Assembly (NCBI RefSeq): GCF_003319115.1
Contig: NZ_QOHF01000006.1
Span: 124,001-188,000, forward strand
Direction: 5' to 3'
Origin: Geodermatophilus sp. TF02-6
Lineage (GTDB): Bacteria; Actinomycetota; Actinomycetes; Mycobacteriales; Geodermatophilaceae
DNA: 64,000 bases
Each line of letters opens with the position of its first letter. Position 1 is the stretch's first letter. The notes below the pieces were generated by a model that saw only the letters and a list, made by a program, of their open reading frames with translations, ran no database searches and was not told the origin of the DNA. Of the stretch, positions 47,981-58,237 are shown one piece after another. The position numbers and the translations under genes are program-made.

Positions 47981-48207
47981 GCTGCACGGTCGACTCGTGA
48001 CCCGGCGGGAGGAGGCCGGCGCCCCGCGCCCGGCCGGGGACACCCAGCAGGCGCCGGCCCGGCTCACCACCCAGGCCGAGCCGCTGCTCGCCGAGTGGCT
48101 GCGCACCGTCGAGCCGGGGGGAGATCCCCCGGCCGGGCCGCTCGTCCGTGGGCCGGCGCGGCTCCCCGGGAGCGTGGACCCGACGGGCTCAGTAGGGTCG
48201 AGGCGGT

Positions 48208-49623
48208 ATGACTCCGACAACGTCTGGACGCGAGCGGGCGGACAGCCCCGTCGTCGTGGTGGCCAACCGGCTGCCGGTCGACCAGGTGACCGACCCGGAC
48301 GGTACGACGCAGTGGCAGCGCAGCCCCGGCGGCCTGGTCACCGCGCTGGAGCCCTTCGTCGCCGGGCGCGGCGGCGCCTGGGTGGGCTGGGCGGGCTCGG
48401 CGGGAGCGGCCCCCGAGCCGTTCGAGTCCGGCGGGGTGTCGCTCGTCCCGGTGGCGCTCTCCGAGGAGGAGGTCGACCGCTACTACGAGGGCATGTCCAA
48501 CGCGTCGCTGTGGCCGCTGTACCACGACGTCGTCGAGAAGCCCGAGTACCACCGGACGTGGTGGGACACCTACGTCCAGGTCAACAGGCGCTTCGCCGAC
48601 CGGGCCGCCGAGGTCGCCGCCGAGGGCGCGATCGTGTGGGTGCACGACTACCAGCTGCAGCTGGTGCCGGCGCTGCTGCGCCAGCACCGCCCCGACCTGA
48701 CCATCGGGTTCTTCCTGCACATCCCCTTCCCGCCCTTCGAGCTGTTCACCCAGCTGCCCTGGCGCTCGGCGATCGTGGAGGGGTTGCTCGGCGCCGACCT
48801 GGTCGGTTTCCAGCGGCCCACCGCGGCGGCCAACTTCGTCCAGCTCGCCCGCCGGCTGCACGACCTGCCCACCCGCGGCTCCACGATCGAGTACGAGGGC
48901 CGGACGGTCACCGCGCGGGCGTTCCCCATCTCCATCGACGCGCAGGCCTTCGACGAGCTGGCCGGTTCCCCCGAGGTCGTCAAACGGGCCGAGGAGATCC
49001 GCGCCGAGCTCGGCAACCCGGACAAGATCGTCCTGGGGGTGGACCGGCTGGACTACACCAAGGGGATCAACCTGCGGCTGCAGGTCTTCGAGGAGCTGCT
49101 GCAGGACGGCGCGATCGAGGCGCCGCAGACGGTGCTGGTGCAGGTCGCCACGCCCAGCCGCGAGCGGGTCGAGCACTACGTGCACATGCGCGAGACGATC
49201 GAGCAGCAGGTCGGCCACATCAACGGTGTCTTCGGCTCGATCGGCGGGCCGGCGGTCCACTACTTCAACCAGTCGGTGCCGCGCGAGCAGCTGGCCGCCC
49301 TCTACCGGGCCGCCGACGTCATGCTCGTCACGCCGTACCGGGACGGCATGAACCTGGTCGCCAAGGAGTACGTCGCGGCCCGCGGCGACCTCGGTGGCGC
49401 CCTGGTGCTCTCCGAGTTCGCCGGCGCCGCCGCGGAGCTGCGCCAGGCGTTCCTGGTCAACCCGCACGACATCACCGGCGTGAAGACCCAGCTGCTGCGC
49501 GCCCTGCGGATCGAACCGGCCGAGGGTGCCAAGCGGATCCGGGCGATGCGCCGGCAGGTGTTCAGGAACGACCTCGAGCACTGGGCGACGTCCTTCTTCG
49601 ACGCCCTGCGCGCCCAGGCCTGA
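48208..49623 (+). CDS. otsA: Trehalose-6-phosphate synthase
   Basis: 471 residues from ATG 48208. GT20 signatures: [62 protein letters not shown] and [16 protein letters not shown]. Joins a nucleotide-activated glucose with glucose-6-P to trehalose-6-P. No otsB phosphatase follows within the window. The 227 bp before it hold no convincing gene. Confidence 0.95.
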   Translation: MTPTTSGRERADSPVVVVANRLPVDQVTDPDGTTQWQRSPGGLVTALEPFVAGRGGAWVGWAGSAGAAPEPFESGGVSLVPVALSEEEVDRYYEGMSNASLWPLYHDVVEKPEYHRTWWDTYVQVNRRFADRAAEVAAEGAIVWVHDYQLQLVPALLRQHRPDLTIGFFLHIPFPPFELFTQLPWRSAIVEGLLGADLVGFQRPTAAANFVQLARRLHDLPTRGSTIEYEGRTVTARAFPISIDAQAFDELAGSPEVVKRAEEIRAELGNPDKIVLGVDRLDYTKGINLRLQVFEELLQDGAIEAPQTVLVQVATPSRERVEHYVHMRETIEQQVGHINGVFGSIGGPAVHYFNQSVPREQLAALYRAADVMLVTPYRDGMNLVAKEYVAARGDLGGALVLSEFAGAAAELRQAFLVNPHDITGVKTQLLRALRIEPAEGAKRIRAMRRQVFRNDLEHWATSFFDALRAQA

Positions 49624-50055
49624 CCGAGCCCGCACGGGTCACGGGGACCGGGAGACGGGGCGGCCCGCGGCTGGAGCAGTCTCCGGAGTGGTCCTCCACG
49701 ACGGTCGCCGCGTCGACGGTGGAGCGTGGCCACCGTCGGGTTGAGCGCCGTCACCGGTCGGGCCCCGATCCCGTGCGCCTCGTCGCTGGTCACGTTCGGT
49801 GGTCCGCCGCCTGCATGACGGTGCCGATCGCGCCGGCGGCCATCACCCCCGCTCCCGCTCCCGCCGGGTCGAAATGTCGACAAATGGCGCCCGGATCAGA
49901 GGTCGACCACCCTTTCGACAACAATTCGGACCGCGCTCGCGGAAATGTTCGCCTGCGCGCCGTGGGCGCCTCAACATCTGTGCCGGCGGGTCGAGAACCC
50001 AGGAGTCGAGAACGGCTCCTCCGCCGCCACTTCCTGCCTCCTTTGGAGACCCGCC
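49624..50055. other. 432-bp gap before the first chemoreceptor
   Basis: No gene with a proper start and ribosome binding site was seen. The part nearest the receptor (49860-49950) is less GC-rich than its surroundings, containing TTTCGACAACAATTCGG and GGAAATGTTCG, and probably holds the promoter. No WhiG/FliA-type GCCGATA element at proper spacing was found. Confidence 0.5.
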
Positions 50056-51684
50056 ATGAGCGCCACCGCACCTGCCGACGCCGGACGGCGACGGTTCCCC
50101 TGGTTCGCCGACCGGGGAGTGAAGACCAAGGTCCTCACCGCCGTCGGGGTCGCCGCACTGATCGCCGCAGTCGTCGGTGTCCTGGGGCTGCAGGCGCTGA
50201 ACACCACCGCTGCCCGGACCGCCGACCTGTACGCGCTCAACGTGCAGGGCGTCACCGACGTCACGTCCATGCGGGGGGCCATGAAGGACTCGCGGATCGC
50301 CGCCCGTGACGCTCTGCTCACCCGCGACCCGGCCCAGTCCCAGCAGGTGCTGGACGGGCTCGACGACATCGAGACGCGCTTCGAGCAGGCGGCGCAGCGC
50401 TACCGCGAGCGGGGCCTGACGCAGGACGAGGACGCCCTGCTGACCCAGGCCGAGCAGTCCTACGCCGACTACCTCGAGCTGCAGCGCAGCGTCCTCGCCC
50501 CCTTCGCCCTGAGCAACGACTACGACAGCTGGACGGCCCTCAACGAGGCGCAGGTCAAGCCGCTGACCGCGAAGATCGAGGACCCGCTCAACACGCTGGT
50601 GCAGGGGGAGCAGCAGGCCGCCCAGGCCGCGGCCGACGCCGCGCGCGACGACGCGGCGACCCAGCGGGTCACCTCGATCGCCATCCTGGTGGTGGGCATC
50701 CTGCTCGCCGTGGCGGTCGGGATGGTCGTGGCCGCGGGCATCGCTCGGGCGACCCGCCGGGTGCAGGACGTCGCGGCGGCCATCGCGGCCGGCGACCTGA
50801 CGCAGACGGTGAGCCTGTCCTCGAAGGACGAGCTGGGGCGCATGGGCACCTCCTTGGACGAGGCGCTGGCCGTCCTGCGGTCGGTGATGGCGTCGGTGGT
50901 GGCCTCGGCGGAGGCGGTGGCCACCTCCAGCGAGGAGCTGTCGGCGTCCTCGGCGCAGATCTCGGCGTCGGCGGAGGAGACCGCGGCGCAGTCGGGTGTG
51001 GTGTCCTCGGCGGCCGAGGAGGTGTCCCGCAGCGTGGCGACCGTGGCGGCGGGTGCCGAGCAGATGGGCGCCAGCATCCGGGAGATCAGCCAGAACGCCG
51101 CCGAAGCCGCCCGGGTGGCCGCGACGGCGGTGACCGAGGCCGAGACCACCACCGCGCAGGTGACCCGGCTGGGCGAGTCCTCCAAGGAGATCGGCGACGT
51201 GATCAAGGTGATCACCTCGATCGCCGAGCAGACCAACCTGCTGGCGCTCAACGCCACCATCGAGGCGGCCCGCGCCGGCGAGGCGGGCAAGGGCTTCGCG
51301 GTGGTGGCCAACGAGGTCAAGGAGCTGGCCCAGGAGACGGCCAAGGCCACCGAGGACATCGCCCGCCGGGTGCAGTCCATCCAGGGCGACACCTCCGGCG
51401 CGGTGGGCGCGATCGGGCGGATCAACGAGATCATCGGGCAGATCAACGACTTCCAGACCACGATCGCCTCGGCGGTGGAGGAGCAGACCGCCACCACCCA
51501 GGAGATGTCGCGGTCGGTGGCCGAGGCCGCCGGGGGCAGCAGCGAGATCGCCCACAACATCACCGGGGTCTCCACGGCTGCAGAGTCGACGACCCAGGCG
51601 CTGACCCAGACCCGCACCGCCGTCGACGAGCTGTCCCGGATGGCCGCCGAGCTGCGCACCACGGTGGCCCGCTTCACCTACTGA
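50056..51684 (+). CDS. Methyl-accepting chemotaxis protein 1
   Basis: 542 residues from ATG 50056. Membrane spans at about 24-46 and 205-228 flank a four-helix-bundle sensor of the CHASE3/4HB type. A HAMP domain follows (about 228-280) and then the signalling coiled coil with hairpin tip [20 protein letters not shown] then [17 protein letters not shown]. It ends VARFTY, with no NWETF-type CheR-binding pentapeptide. Senses a periplasmic-side ligand and controls CheA through CheW. Monocistronic, ends at a strong hairpin. Confidence 0.95.
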   Translation: MSATAPADAGRRRFPWFADRGVKTKVLTAVGVAALIAAVVGVLGLQALNTTAARTADLYALNVQGVTDVTSMRGAMKDSRIAARDALLTRDPAQSQQVLDGLDDIETRFEQAAQRYRERGLTQDEDALLTQAEQSYADYLELQRSVLAPFALSNDYDSWTALNEAQVKPLTAKIEDPLNTLVQGEQQAAQAAADAARDDAATQRVTSIAILVVGILLAVAVGMVVAAGIARATRRVQDVAAAIAAGDLTQTVSLSSKDELGRMGTSLDEALAVLRSVMASVVASAEAVATSSEELSASSAQISASAEETAAQSGVVSSAAEEVSRSVATVAAGAEQMGASIREISQNAAEAARVAATAVTEAETTTAQVTRLGESSKEIGDVIKVITSIAEQTNLLALNATIEAARAGEAGKGFAVVANEVKELAQETAKATEDIARRVQSIQGDTSGAVGAIGRINEIIGQINDFQTTIASAVEEQTATTQEMSRSVAEAAGGSSEIAHNITGVSTAAESTTQALTQTRTAVDELSRMAAELRTTVARFTY

Positions 51685-51701
51685 ACTCGGCACTCGGCAC
51701 T

Positions 51702-51740
51702 CGGCCGGGGTGGGATCGCACCGCGATCCCACCCCGGCCG
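51702..51740. terminator. Strong hairpin terminator after chemoreceptor 1
   Basis: A perfect 18-bp stem beginning CGGCCGGGGTGGGATCGC with a 3-base loop, 17 bp after the stop. GC-rich with no U-tract. Confidence 0.8.
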
Positions 51741-51994
51741 TCGCATTTCCAAGGAGGGCTCCCGAGTGCCGTTCACGGCGCCATGTCGACATCTTCGATG
51801 CGATGGCCCACCATTTTTGCGCGGCCATTCCGACACGCCTCCCGACGCGTCGACGGCGGCCCGGTGCACCTTTATTTTTCCGCATGCGGCGCCTGTGGTC
51901 TCCGAGCCGGGTGAACCAGTTCCCGGCGCGTGACGCCGCCCATTTCCACCGACCGGTCGAACCGAGAGCCGAAGAAGGGCAAGGAGCACACGGC
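51741..51994. other. Leader of chemoreceptor 2
   Basis: No gene. The low-GC patches CACCATTTTTGCGCGG and CACCTTTATTTTTCCGC stand out in this genome and probably mark promoter or leader signals. AGAAGGGCAAGGAG serves as the ribosome binding site for 51995. Confidence 0.45.
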
Positions 51995-53629
51995 ATGACT
52001 GAGAGCCCGAGAGCACCTCGACGGAGTCGCCACATCGGCGTCCGCGGCAAGATCCTCGCGGTCGGCGCCGCCGGCATGGCCGCCACCCTCGCGCTGGGCG
52101 GGTTCGGCATCGCCGGGCTGGGCGACGCGGGAGCGACCCTGGACGAGATCAACTCGCTGGAGACCGCGCTGGGCCATGCCCAGCGGATGGAGTACTACAA
52201 CGCCGACCTGAGCGGCTGGCAGGTGTCCTACGCCTGGGACGTGCGCCTCTACGGGGCGCCCGCGGCGGTCGACGAGAACAGCCACCACCGGACCGGCTTC
52301 CGTGACCTGAGCGAGCAGTTGCTCGGCGACCTGGACGTGATGGCCGCAGATCCGCTGACCGCCGACGAGGCCGCCGCGCGCGACGAGATCGAGAGCCTCT
52401 ACGGGGACTTCCTCGAGACCGACGACCAGATCGTCGCCCTCTACGCCCAGGACACACCGGCCACCACGGCCGCGGCCGACAAGCTGCTGATGGAGGGCAG
52501 CTGGCCCATCTACTTCGACATCATCGACGCCACCACGCAGCTGAAGGACTCCCTCGGCAAGCGGGTCGAGGCCGCTAAGGCGGCCGCCGCGGACGCCCAG
52601 GAGCGGACCACCCGCATCATGATCGCCGTCATCGTCCTCAGCGCGCTGCTGGTGCTGGGGATCGCTCTGGCCGTGGCTCGGCGCATCATCCGCCCGCTCT
52701 CCGCGGTGATGTCGGTGGCCACCGCTCTGTCGGTCGGCGACCTGACCCGGGTCAGCGGCGTCCAGCAGGACGACGAGGTCGGTCGCACGGCAGCGGCCCT
52801 CGACCTCGCCGTCGGCAACCTGCGGGAGGTGATGGCGTCGGTGGTGTCGTCGGCGGACGCGGTGGCGGCGTCGTCCCAGGAGTTGTCGGCGTCGTCGGGT
52901 CAGATCGCTGCGTCTGCGGACGAGACCGCTGCGCAGTCGTCGGTGGTGTCCGGTGCCGCGGGCGAGGTGGCCGGCAGCGTGCAGACCGTGGCGGCCGGAG
53001 CCGAGCAGATGGGGGCGTCGATCCGGGAGATCGCCTCCAACGCCACAGCCGCCGCGCAGGTGGCCACGCGGGCGGTCACGGCGGTCGAGGAGACCTCCGC
53101 GGCCGTGACCAAGTTGGGGGTCTCCTCGACGGAGATCGGGGACGTGGTCAAGGTGATCACCTCGATCGCCGAGCAGACCAACCTGCTGGCGCTCAACGCC
53201 ACCATCGAGGCGGCGCGGGCAGGGGAGGCGGGCAAGGGCTTCGCCGTGGTGGCCAACGAGGTCAAGGAGCTGGCCCAGGAGACGGCCAAGGCGACCGAGG
53301 ACATCGCCCGCCGGGTGCAGTCCATCCAGGGGGACACCAGTGCGGCGGTGACCGCGATCGGGGAGATCTCCGGCATCGTCACCCAGATCTCCGACCGGCA
53401 GGCCACCATCGCCAGCGCCGTGGAGGAGCAGACCGCCACGACCAGCGAGATGGCCCGCTCGGCCGCCGAGGCCGCGGCCTCCACCGGGCAGATCACCGAC
53501 AACATCGCGGCCGTGTCCTCCGGGGCGTCGTCGACCACCCAGGCGCTCACCCAGGCACGCACCTCCGTCGAGGAGCTCTCCCGGATGGCCGCCGACCTGC
53601 GCGGCAGCGTCGCCCGCTTCACCTACTGA
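51995..53629 (+). CDS. Methyl-accepting chemotaxis protein 2
   Basis: 544 residues from ATG 51995. Spans at about 22-44 and 207-228, an N-terminal helical sensor unlike that of receptor 1, HAMP (about 228-281) and the signalling domain with the same hairpin tip and the same VARFTY end. The tip regions of the two receptor genes are almost identical at DNA level (51183-51400 against 53119-53340), whereas the sensors share little, as expected after duplication or gene conversion of the output half. Confidence 0.95.
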   Translation: MTESPRAPRRSRHIGVRGKILAVGAAGMAATLALGGFGIAGLGDAGATLDEINSLETALGHAQRMEYYNADLSGWQVSYAWDVRLYGAPAAVDENSHHRTGFRDLSEQLLGDLDVMAADPLTADEAAARDEIESLYGDFLETDDQIVALYAQDTPATTAAADKLLMEGSWPIYFDIIDATTQLKDSLGKRVEAAKAAAADAQERTTRIMIAVIVLSALLVLGIALAVARRIIRPLSAVMSVATALSVGDLTRVSGVQQDDEVGRTAAALDLAVGNLREVMASVVSSADAVAASSQELSASSGQIAASADETAAQSSVVSGAAGEVAGSVQTVAAGAEQMGASIREIASNATAAAQVATRAVTAVEETSAAVTKLGVSSTEIGDVVKVITSIAEQTNLLALNATIEAARAGEAGKGFAVVANEVKELAQETAKATEDIARRVQSIQGDTSAAVTAIGEISGIVTQISDRQATIASAVEEQTATTSEMARSAAEAAASTGQITDNIAAVSSGASSTTQALTQARTSVEELSRMAADLRGSVARFTY

Positions 53630-53636
53630 CCGCACT

Positions 53637-53666
53637 CCCGGAGCCGGGTCCCCACCCGGCTCCGGG
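53637..53666. terminator. Hairpin terminator after chemoreceptor 2
   Basis: CCCGGAGCCGGGT, four C, then the perfect 13-base complement, 7 bp after the stop. Separates receptor 2 from cheA. Confidence 0.8.
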
Positions 53667-53833
53667 ACCGAGCAGGACCAGCCGATCGAGCCCCGGTCCA
53701 GGGCGTGCCGCACGGCGGGCGCGGCGAGGAGCGCGGTCGAGGCCGTGGCGACGGCTGCCGCGGAGGCCGCCACCGCGCAGCAGCCGCGCGACCTGGTCGC
53801 GCGGCCCGAGGAGGTGGACCCGGCGCCCTCGCC

Positions 53834-53860
53834 TTCACACCGGGCCGGGCCTGCCGATGA
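53834..53860 (+). promoter_or_regulatory. Weak WhiG/FliA-like promoter candidate before cheA
   Basis: TTCA, 15 bases, GCCGATGA compares with the motility-type consensus TAAA-N15-GCCGATAA (2 of 4 and 7 of 8). It overlaps the ATG at 53857, which would then be untranscribed or leader, supporting GTG 53908 as the cheA start. Only suggestive. Confidence 0.35.
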
Positions 53861-53907
53861 CAGACCGAGAGGCCCGGACGCCGGGCAGGACGAGGGAGAG
53901 AGCATCC

Positions 53908-56385
53908 GTGGACGGTCTGGACGACATCGTCGAGGAGTTCCTGGTCGAGAGCCACGAGAACCTCGACCAGCTGGACACCGACCTGGTCGCCCTCGAGCAG
54001 GAGCCCGACTCGCGCGAGCGGCTGTCGAGCATCTTCCGCACGATCCACACGATCAAGGGCACCAGTGGCTTCCTGGCCTTCTCCCGGCTGGAGGAGGTCA
54101 CCCACGTCGGGGAGAACATGCTGTCCCGGCTGCGGGACGGCGAGCTGGCGCTGACCCCGCACCGGACCAGCGTGCTGCTGCAGATGGTCGACACCGTCCG
54201 CGCGCTGCTCGCCTCCATCGAGGCGACCGGCGGTGAGGGCTCGGTGGACGTCTCCGCCGTGGTCGCGGCCATCAGCGCCGCGATGGACGACGCCCCGGCC
54301 GCGGCGCCCGCCCCCGCCGTCGAGCCCGCCCCCGCCGCCGGTGACGCGGAGGACGCCGTCCCGCCCGCCCCCGCCGCCGGTGACGCGGAGGACGCCGTCC
54401 CCGAGGCCGTTCCCGAGGCCGCCGTCGACGCGGAGGCCGCCGCCTCCGAGGACGCCGACCCCGAGGCCGCCGTCCCGACCCCCGCCGTCCCGACCGCCGA
54501 GGCTCCGGCGCCACCCACGGCGCCGGCCCCACGACCCGAGCCCGCGGTCGAGCCCGCCGACCTGCACGACGGCGACGCCGCCCCCGCCGCCGACAGCGGC
54601 GGCCGGCAGTCCCGGCGGGCGGTCGCCGACAGCACCATCCGGGTCGACGTCGACCTGCTCGACGAGCTGATGCTGCTGGTCGGCGAGCTGGTGCTGACCC
54701 GCAACCAGATCGTCCAGTACGTCGGCCGCTCCAACGACACCGACCTGGTACGCGCCTCGCAGCGGCTCAACCTCATCGCCAGCGAGCTGCAGGAGGGCGT
54801 CATGAAGACGCGCATGCAGCCGATCGACCACATCTGGTCCAAGCTGCCGCGCGTCGTCCGCGACCTGGGCCTGCAGCTGCAGAAGTCCATCCGCCTCGAG
54901 ATGGAGGGCCGCGACACCGAGCTGGACAAGACGCTGCTCGAGGCGGTCAAGGACCCGCTGACCCACCTGGTCCGCAACTCCGTCGACCACGGCGTCGAGG
55001 CCCCCGAGGCCCGCCGGGCCGCCGGCAAGCCGACCGAGGGCGTGCTCACCCTCCGCGCCAAGCACGAGAGCGGCCAGGTCGTGGTCGAGGTCGCCGACGA
55101 CGGCGCCGGCATCGACCCGGCCAAGGTCGGCGCCAAGGCCGTCGAGCGGGGACTGATCACCGCCGACGCGCTCGCCCGGATGAACCCGCAGGACGTCCTG
55201 CAGCTGATCTTCCTGCCCGGCTTCTCCACGGCCGCGGCGGTCACCAACGTCTCCGGCCGCGGCGTCGGCATGGACGTCGTCAAGACCAACATCGAGTCCA
55301 TCGGCGGCACCATCGAGGTCGAGTCGGTCCCCGGGCACGGCACCTGCACCCGGTTGCGCATCCCGCTGACGCTGGCCATCGTCCCGGCGCTGACCGTCGA
55401 GTGCGCCGGCGACCGCTACGCCATCCCGCAGATCAGCCTGCAGGAGCTGGTCGCCCTGGACGCCGAGAAGGCGGCCACCGCCGTCGAGGAGGTCGGCGGC
55501 GCGCCGGTGTACCGGCTGCGCGGCGAGCTGCTCCCGCTGGTCCGGCTCACCGACGTCCTCGGGTTGACCTCCGAGCGGCACGACGGGCACGTCGTCATCG
55601 CCGTCCTCCGCTCGGAGGGCCGCCGCTTCGGCCTCGTCGTCGACCGCGTCATCAACACCGAGGAGATCGTGGTCAAGGCCGTCGGCGGCCAGCTCAAGGC
55701 GATCGGGTTGTACTCGGGCGCGACCGTCCTGGGCGACGGCACCGTGGCGCTCATCCTCGACGTGCAGGCCCTGGCCCGGCGTGCCCTGCGCACCGAGACC
55801 ACCGAGCGCCAGGAGTCCCGCGAGGCCGCGCTGCGGGCCGCGGCGAGCGAGGCCGAGCGCCAGCGGATGCTGCTGGCCGCCATCGGCGGCGGCCGCCGCG
55901 TCGCGATCCCGCTGGACACCGTCACCCGCCTGGAGCAGGTGCGCGCCGAGTCGGTGGAGCGGGTCGGCAACCGGGAGGTCGTGCAGTACCGCGGCGCGAT
56001 CCTGCCGATCGTCCGGCTCGACCGACACCTGGGCGCCTACGGCGAGACCGACCGCGAGGTCCTCGAGGTCATCGTCTACACCGACCGCGGACGCAGCGTG
56101 GCGATCGCGGTCGAGGAGATCCTCGACATCGTCGACGGCGAGGCGGCGATCCGCAGCGACATCGACGACCTGGGCCTGCTCGGCTCGGCGGTGCTCGGCG
56201 ACAAGGTGACCGAGCTGCTCGACGTCCGCGCCGCGATCCTCGCCGCCGACCCGGCGTTCTATTCGGCCCACCCCTCCGCCCTCGCCCACCCCTCCGCCCT
56301 CGCCCACCCCTCCGCCCTCGCCCACCCCTCCGCCCTCGCGACCACGACGCCGGACGGCGTCCCCGGCTCCCTCCTGGAGGTCTGA
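53908..56385 (+). CDS. cheA: Chemotaxis histidine kinase with two CheW-like domains
   Basis: 825 residues from GTG 53908, which has GAGGGAGAG upstream; ATG 53857 would add 17 residues. P1: FRTIHTIKGTSGF with phospho-His 47. No P2 domain: residues about 125-235 are an Ala/Pro/Glu linker containing a duplicated PAPAAGDAEDAV unit. P3 dimerisation (STIRVDVDLLDELMLLVGEL), P4 ATPase (HLVRNSVDHGVEAPE; VADDGAGID; GRGVGMDVV). Then two CheW-like P5 domains (about 490-630 and 650-780). The tail has four HPSAL-type repeats. Phosphorylates CheY and CheB. Followed by cheW after 1 bp. Confidence 0.94.
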   Translation: MDGLDDIVEEFLVESHENLDQLDTDLVALEQEPDSRERLSSIFRTIHTIKGTSGFLAFSRLEEVTHVGENMLSRLRDGELALTPHRTSVLLQMVDTVRALLASIEATGGEGSVDVSAVVAAISAAMDDAPAAAPAPAVEPAPAAGDAEDAVPPAPAAGDAEDAVPEAVPEAAVDAEAAASEDADPEAAVPTPAVPTAEAPAPPTAPAPRPEPAVEPADLHDGDAAPAADSGGRQSRRAVADSTIRVDVDLLDELMLLVGELVLTRNQIVQYVGRSNDTDLVRASQRLNLIASELQEGVMKTRMQPIDHIWSKLPRVVRDLGLQLQKSIRLEMEGRDTELDKTLLEAVKDPLTHLVRNSVDHGVEAPEARRAAGKPTEGVLTLRAKHESGQVVVEVADDGAGIDPAKVGAKAVERGLITADALARMNPQDVLQLIFLPGFSTAAAVTNVSGRGVGMDVVKTNIESIGGTIEVESVPGHGTCTRLRIPLTLAIVPALTVECAGDRYAIPQISLQELVALDAEKAATAVEEVGGAPVYRLRGELLPLVRLTDVLGLTSERHDGHVVIAVLRSEGRRFGLVVDRVINTEEIVVKAVGGQLKAIGLYSGATVLGDGTVALILDVQALARRALRTETTERQESREAALRAAASEAERQRMLLAAIGGGRRVAIPLDTVTRLEQVRAESVERVGNREVVQYRGAILPIVRLDRHLGAYGETDREVLEVIVYTDRGRSVAIAVEEILDIVDGEAAIRSDIDDLGLLGSAVLGDKVTELLDVRAAILAADPAFYSAHPSALAHPSALAHPSALAHPSALATTTPDGVPGSLLEV
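56265..56338. repeat. Short tandem repeat in the cheA 3' end
   Basis: Four copies of an 18-base unit (CACCCCTCCGCCCTCGCC) encode HPSALA repeated at the very C-terminus, outside the last CheW-like domain. Clean slippage-type array, in frame. Confidence 0.85.
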
Positions 56386-56386
56386 C

Positions 56387-56848
56387 ATGGCCACCACCAC
56401 CAGGCCCGCCGACAGCGGGGCCCCCGCCATCGGCGGCCAGCTGGCCACCTTCTGGCTCGACGGCGACCTGTACGGCGTCGAGGTGGCGCACGTGCAGGAG
56501 GTGCTGCGCAGCCAGGGGCTGACCCGGGTGCCCCTCGCCCCCGTCGCCGTCGCCGGCCTGATCAACCTGCGCGGGCAGGTGGTGACCGCGATCGAGCTGC
56601 GCCAGCGGCTGGGCCGGCCGCCGCGGCCCGAGGGCACCGACGCCGTCGTGATCGTCGTCCGGCTGCACGGGGAGGCGGTCAGCCTGCTCGTCGACGCCAT
56701 CGCCGACGTCGTCGACGTCGACCCGGCCGACTTCGAGGCCCCGCCGGACACCCTCGACGGCTCGGCGCGCGAGCTCATCCGCGGCGCGTTCAAGCTCGAC
56801 GGGCAGCTGCTGCTGGCCCTCGACGTCCACAAGGCCGTGAGCGCCTGA
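56387..56848 (+). CDS. cheW: Chemotaxis coupling protein
   Basis: 153 residues from ATG 56387, one base after the cheA stop. ATFWLDGDLYGVEVAHVQEV, VAGLINLRGQVVTAIELRQR and SLLVDAIADVVDV are the CheW SH3-like blocks. Links receptors to CheA. Same operon as cheA, with GGAGG upstream inside cheA. Confidence 0.94.
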   Translation: MATTTRPADSGAPAIGGQLATFWLDGDLYGVEVAHVQEVLRSQGLTRVPLAPVAVAGLINLRGQVVTAIELRQRLGRPPRPEGTDAVVIVVRLHGEAVSLLVDAIADVVDVDPADFEAPPDTLDGSARELIRGAFKLDGQLLLALDVHKAVSA

Positions 56849-56945
56849 GAGGCCCCTGCCCCTGCCCCCACGCCTTGCACGCTCGGCGCGGGTCCGGCAG
56901 GAGGCCGGGCGCGGCCGGACTTCCCCGGCGGCCGACGGCCCGACC

Positions 56946-56986
56946 CGACGTGACCCCCGGCTGCGCCGCAGCCGGGGGTCACGTCG
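56946..56986. terminator. Hairpin terminator after cheW
   Basis: A perfect 19-bp stem (CGACGTGACCCCCGGCTGC and complement) with a 3-base loop, about 100 bp after cheW. The remaining gap to 57275 contains a direct repeat of GGCCACGGCGCGAC near 56995 and 57028 and no convincing gene. Confidence 0.78.
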
Positions 56987-57275
56987 TCTGTCCGGGCCAC
57001 GGCGCGACGCTCCCGGCGTCCTCCCGGGGCCACGGCGCGACCCTTCCGCCGCCCGACCCACGGCGCCCGGACCCCCCGACCTCGGCGATCCGGGGTCACC
57101 CGGCGGTGGGGGAGCCGTGACCGCGCCCAGCAACTCTCCGTGGCCGTCCCATGGTCGAGAGGTGATGGGCGCGCAGGCCGCCGCCGGCTCCCCTCCGGCG
57201 AACGAGTGAGGGCCGCGTAGCGCCCTCCCGACGGCGCGGTCAGCATGGCGGCACCTACGTCTTGGGGGAGACGCC

Positions 57276-58145
57276 GTGCCCTACTCGCTGGTCAGTGCCG
57301 CCACTCTCGGCTTCGACCTGGTCCGGCTGCCGGCCGGCCGCGCGGTCGCCGATGTCCTGCTCGCTGGCCTGGCCGCCGACGCGGCGGCGCTCGAACAGCT
57401 CGCCGCGGTCCACCCGGCCACGGGCGGGGACCGGGCGGAGCGGGCGGCGCTCGCGGTCCGGTCGCGCCGGGCCCGCGAACTGGCCGCCGCCGCCCCGCAG
57501 CTGCGCACCTGCGTCGGCGCCGACCGCGCCGCCGTCCTCGTCGCGCAGCTCGAGCGCAGCACCATCGGGGACGCCGCCGCCGTGGAGCGGGTGCTGCGCG
57601 AGGACGTGCTCGGCCCCGAGCACCCCGCCGTGGCCCTGGTGGACGACGCGACGCGCGCCGCGGCCGCCGACGTCCTGGCCGACGCCGCGGTGGGCGCCTG
57701 GGCCGCCGAGGTGCTCCCGCCGCTGGTCCACCGCCAGCTGACCGGCCCCTTCACCGCCGCTGCCGGCGCGGGTCTGCCGACCACGCCCGAGCTCGACCTC
57801 GGCCCCGCGACCGGTGAGCTCACCGAGCTGCTGGCCGGGCTGCGGGCGCTGGACGCCGCGGGCCGGGCCCGGTGGCTGGCCGCCGTCGACCGGGGTCGGG
57901 CCGAGCGCCGGCCGTGGGCGGCGGCGATGCACGAGGCCTGCTGGGCCGCGCACGTCTCGGGGCGCACCCGCACCCTGGCCACCGCGCAGCTGCTCGCCGT
58001 CCGGGCCTTCCTGGACGGCGGCTTCACCGCCGCCGACGGCGCCGCGGGTGCGTGGAACGCGGTGGCCGGCTGCGTGCAGGGAATCGCCGTGGCCGACCTG
58101 CTCGGCGCCGACGCGCTCGCCGTGCTGCTGGCGCCGAGGGGCTGA
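57276..58145 (+). CDS. Hypothetical Ala-rich helical protein
   Basis: 289 residues from GTG 57276 with GGGGGAG upstream; consistent GC-rich third positions over its whole length support a real gene. Predominantly helical, Ala/Arg/Asp-rich, with no signal peptide, no membrane span and no motif I recognise. Recognisable segments are YSLVSAATLGFDLVRLPAGR at the start and HEACWAAHVSGRTRTLATAQ in the last third. Stands alone between the cheA-cheW unit and the convergent glgC. Confidence 0.65.
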   Translation: MPYSLVSAATLGFDLVRLPAGRAVADVLLAGLAADAAALEQLAAVHPATGGDRAERAALAVRSRRARELAAAAPQLRTCVGADRAAVLVAQLERSTIGDAAAVERVLREDVLGPEHPAVALVDDATRAAAADVLADAAVGAWAAEVLPPLVHRQLTGPFTAAAGAGLPTTPELDLGPATGELTELLAGLRALDAAGRARWLAAVDRGRAERRPWAAAMHEACWAAHVSGRTRTLATAQLLAVRAFLDGGFTAADGAAGAWNAVAGCVQGIAVADLLGADALAVLLAPRG

Positions 58146-58159
58146 CCGCCGCCGACCTT

Positions 58160-58226
58160 CCCGGGCATGGGAAGCGATACGTGCGTCCTGGGGCTCGAAA
58201 CGCAGGTATCGCTTCCCATACCCGGG
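58160..58226. repeat. Interspersed palindrome family B, copy 2
   Basis: Arms CCCGGGCATGGGAAGCGATAC and its complement with one C/A mismatch, extended by TGCGT/ACGCA as in copy 1 at 18378, but with a different loop. It lies 14 bp after one gene and 11 bp before the stop of the convergent glgC. Confidence 0.85.
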
Positions 58227-58237
58227 GGGGGGCAGGG

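Noticed and set aside
47997..48300. Open frame beginning VTRREEAGAPRP before otsA
   Set aside because: It runs on into otsA out of frame, has no good ribosome binding site, and its composition changes with the otsA shadow.
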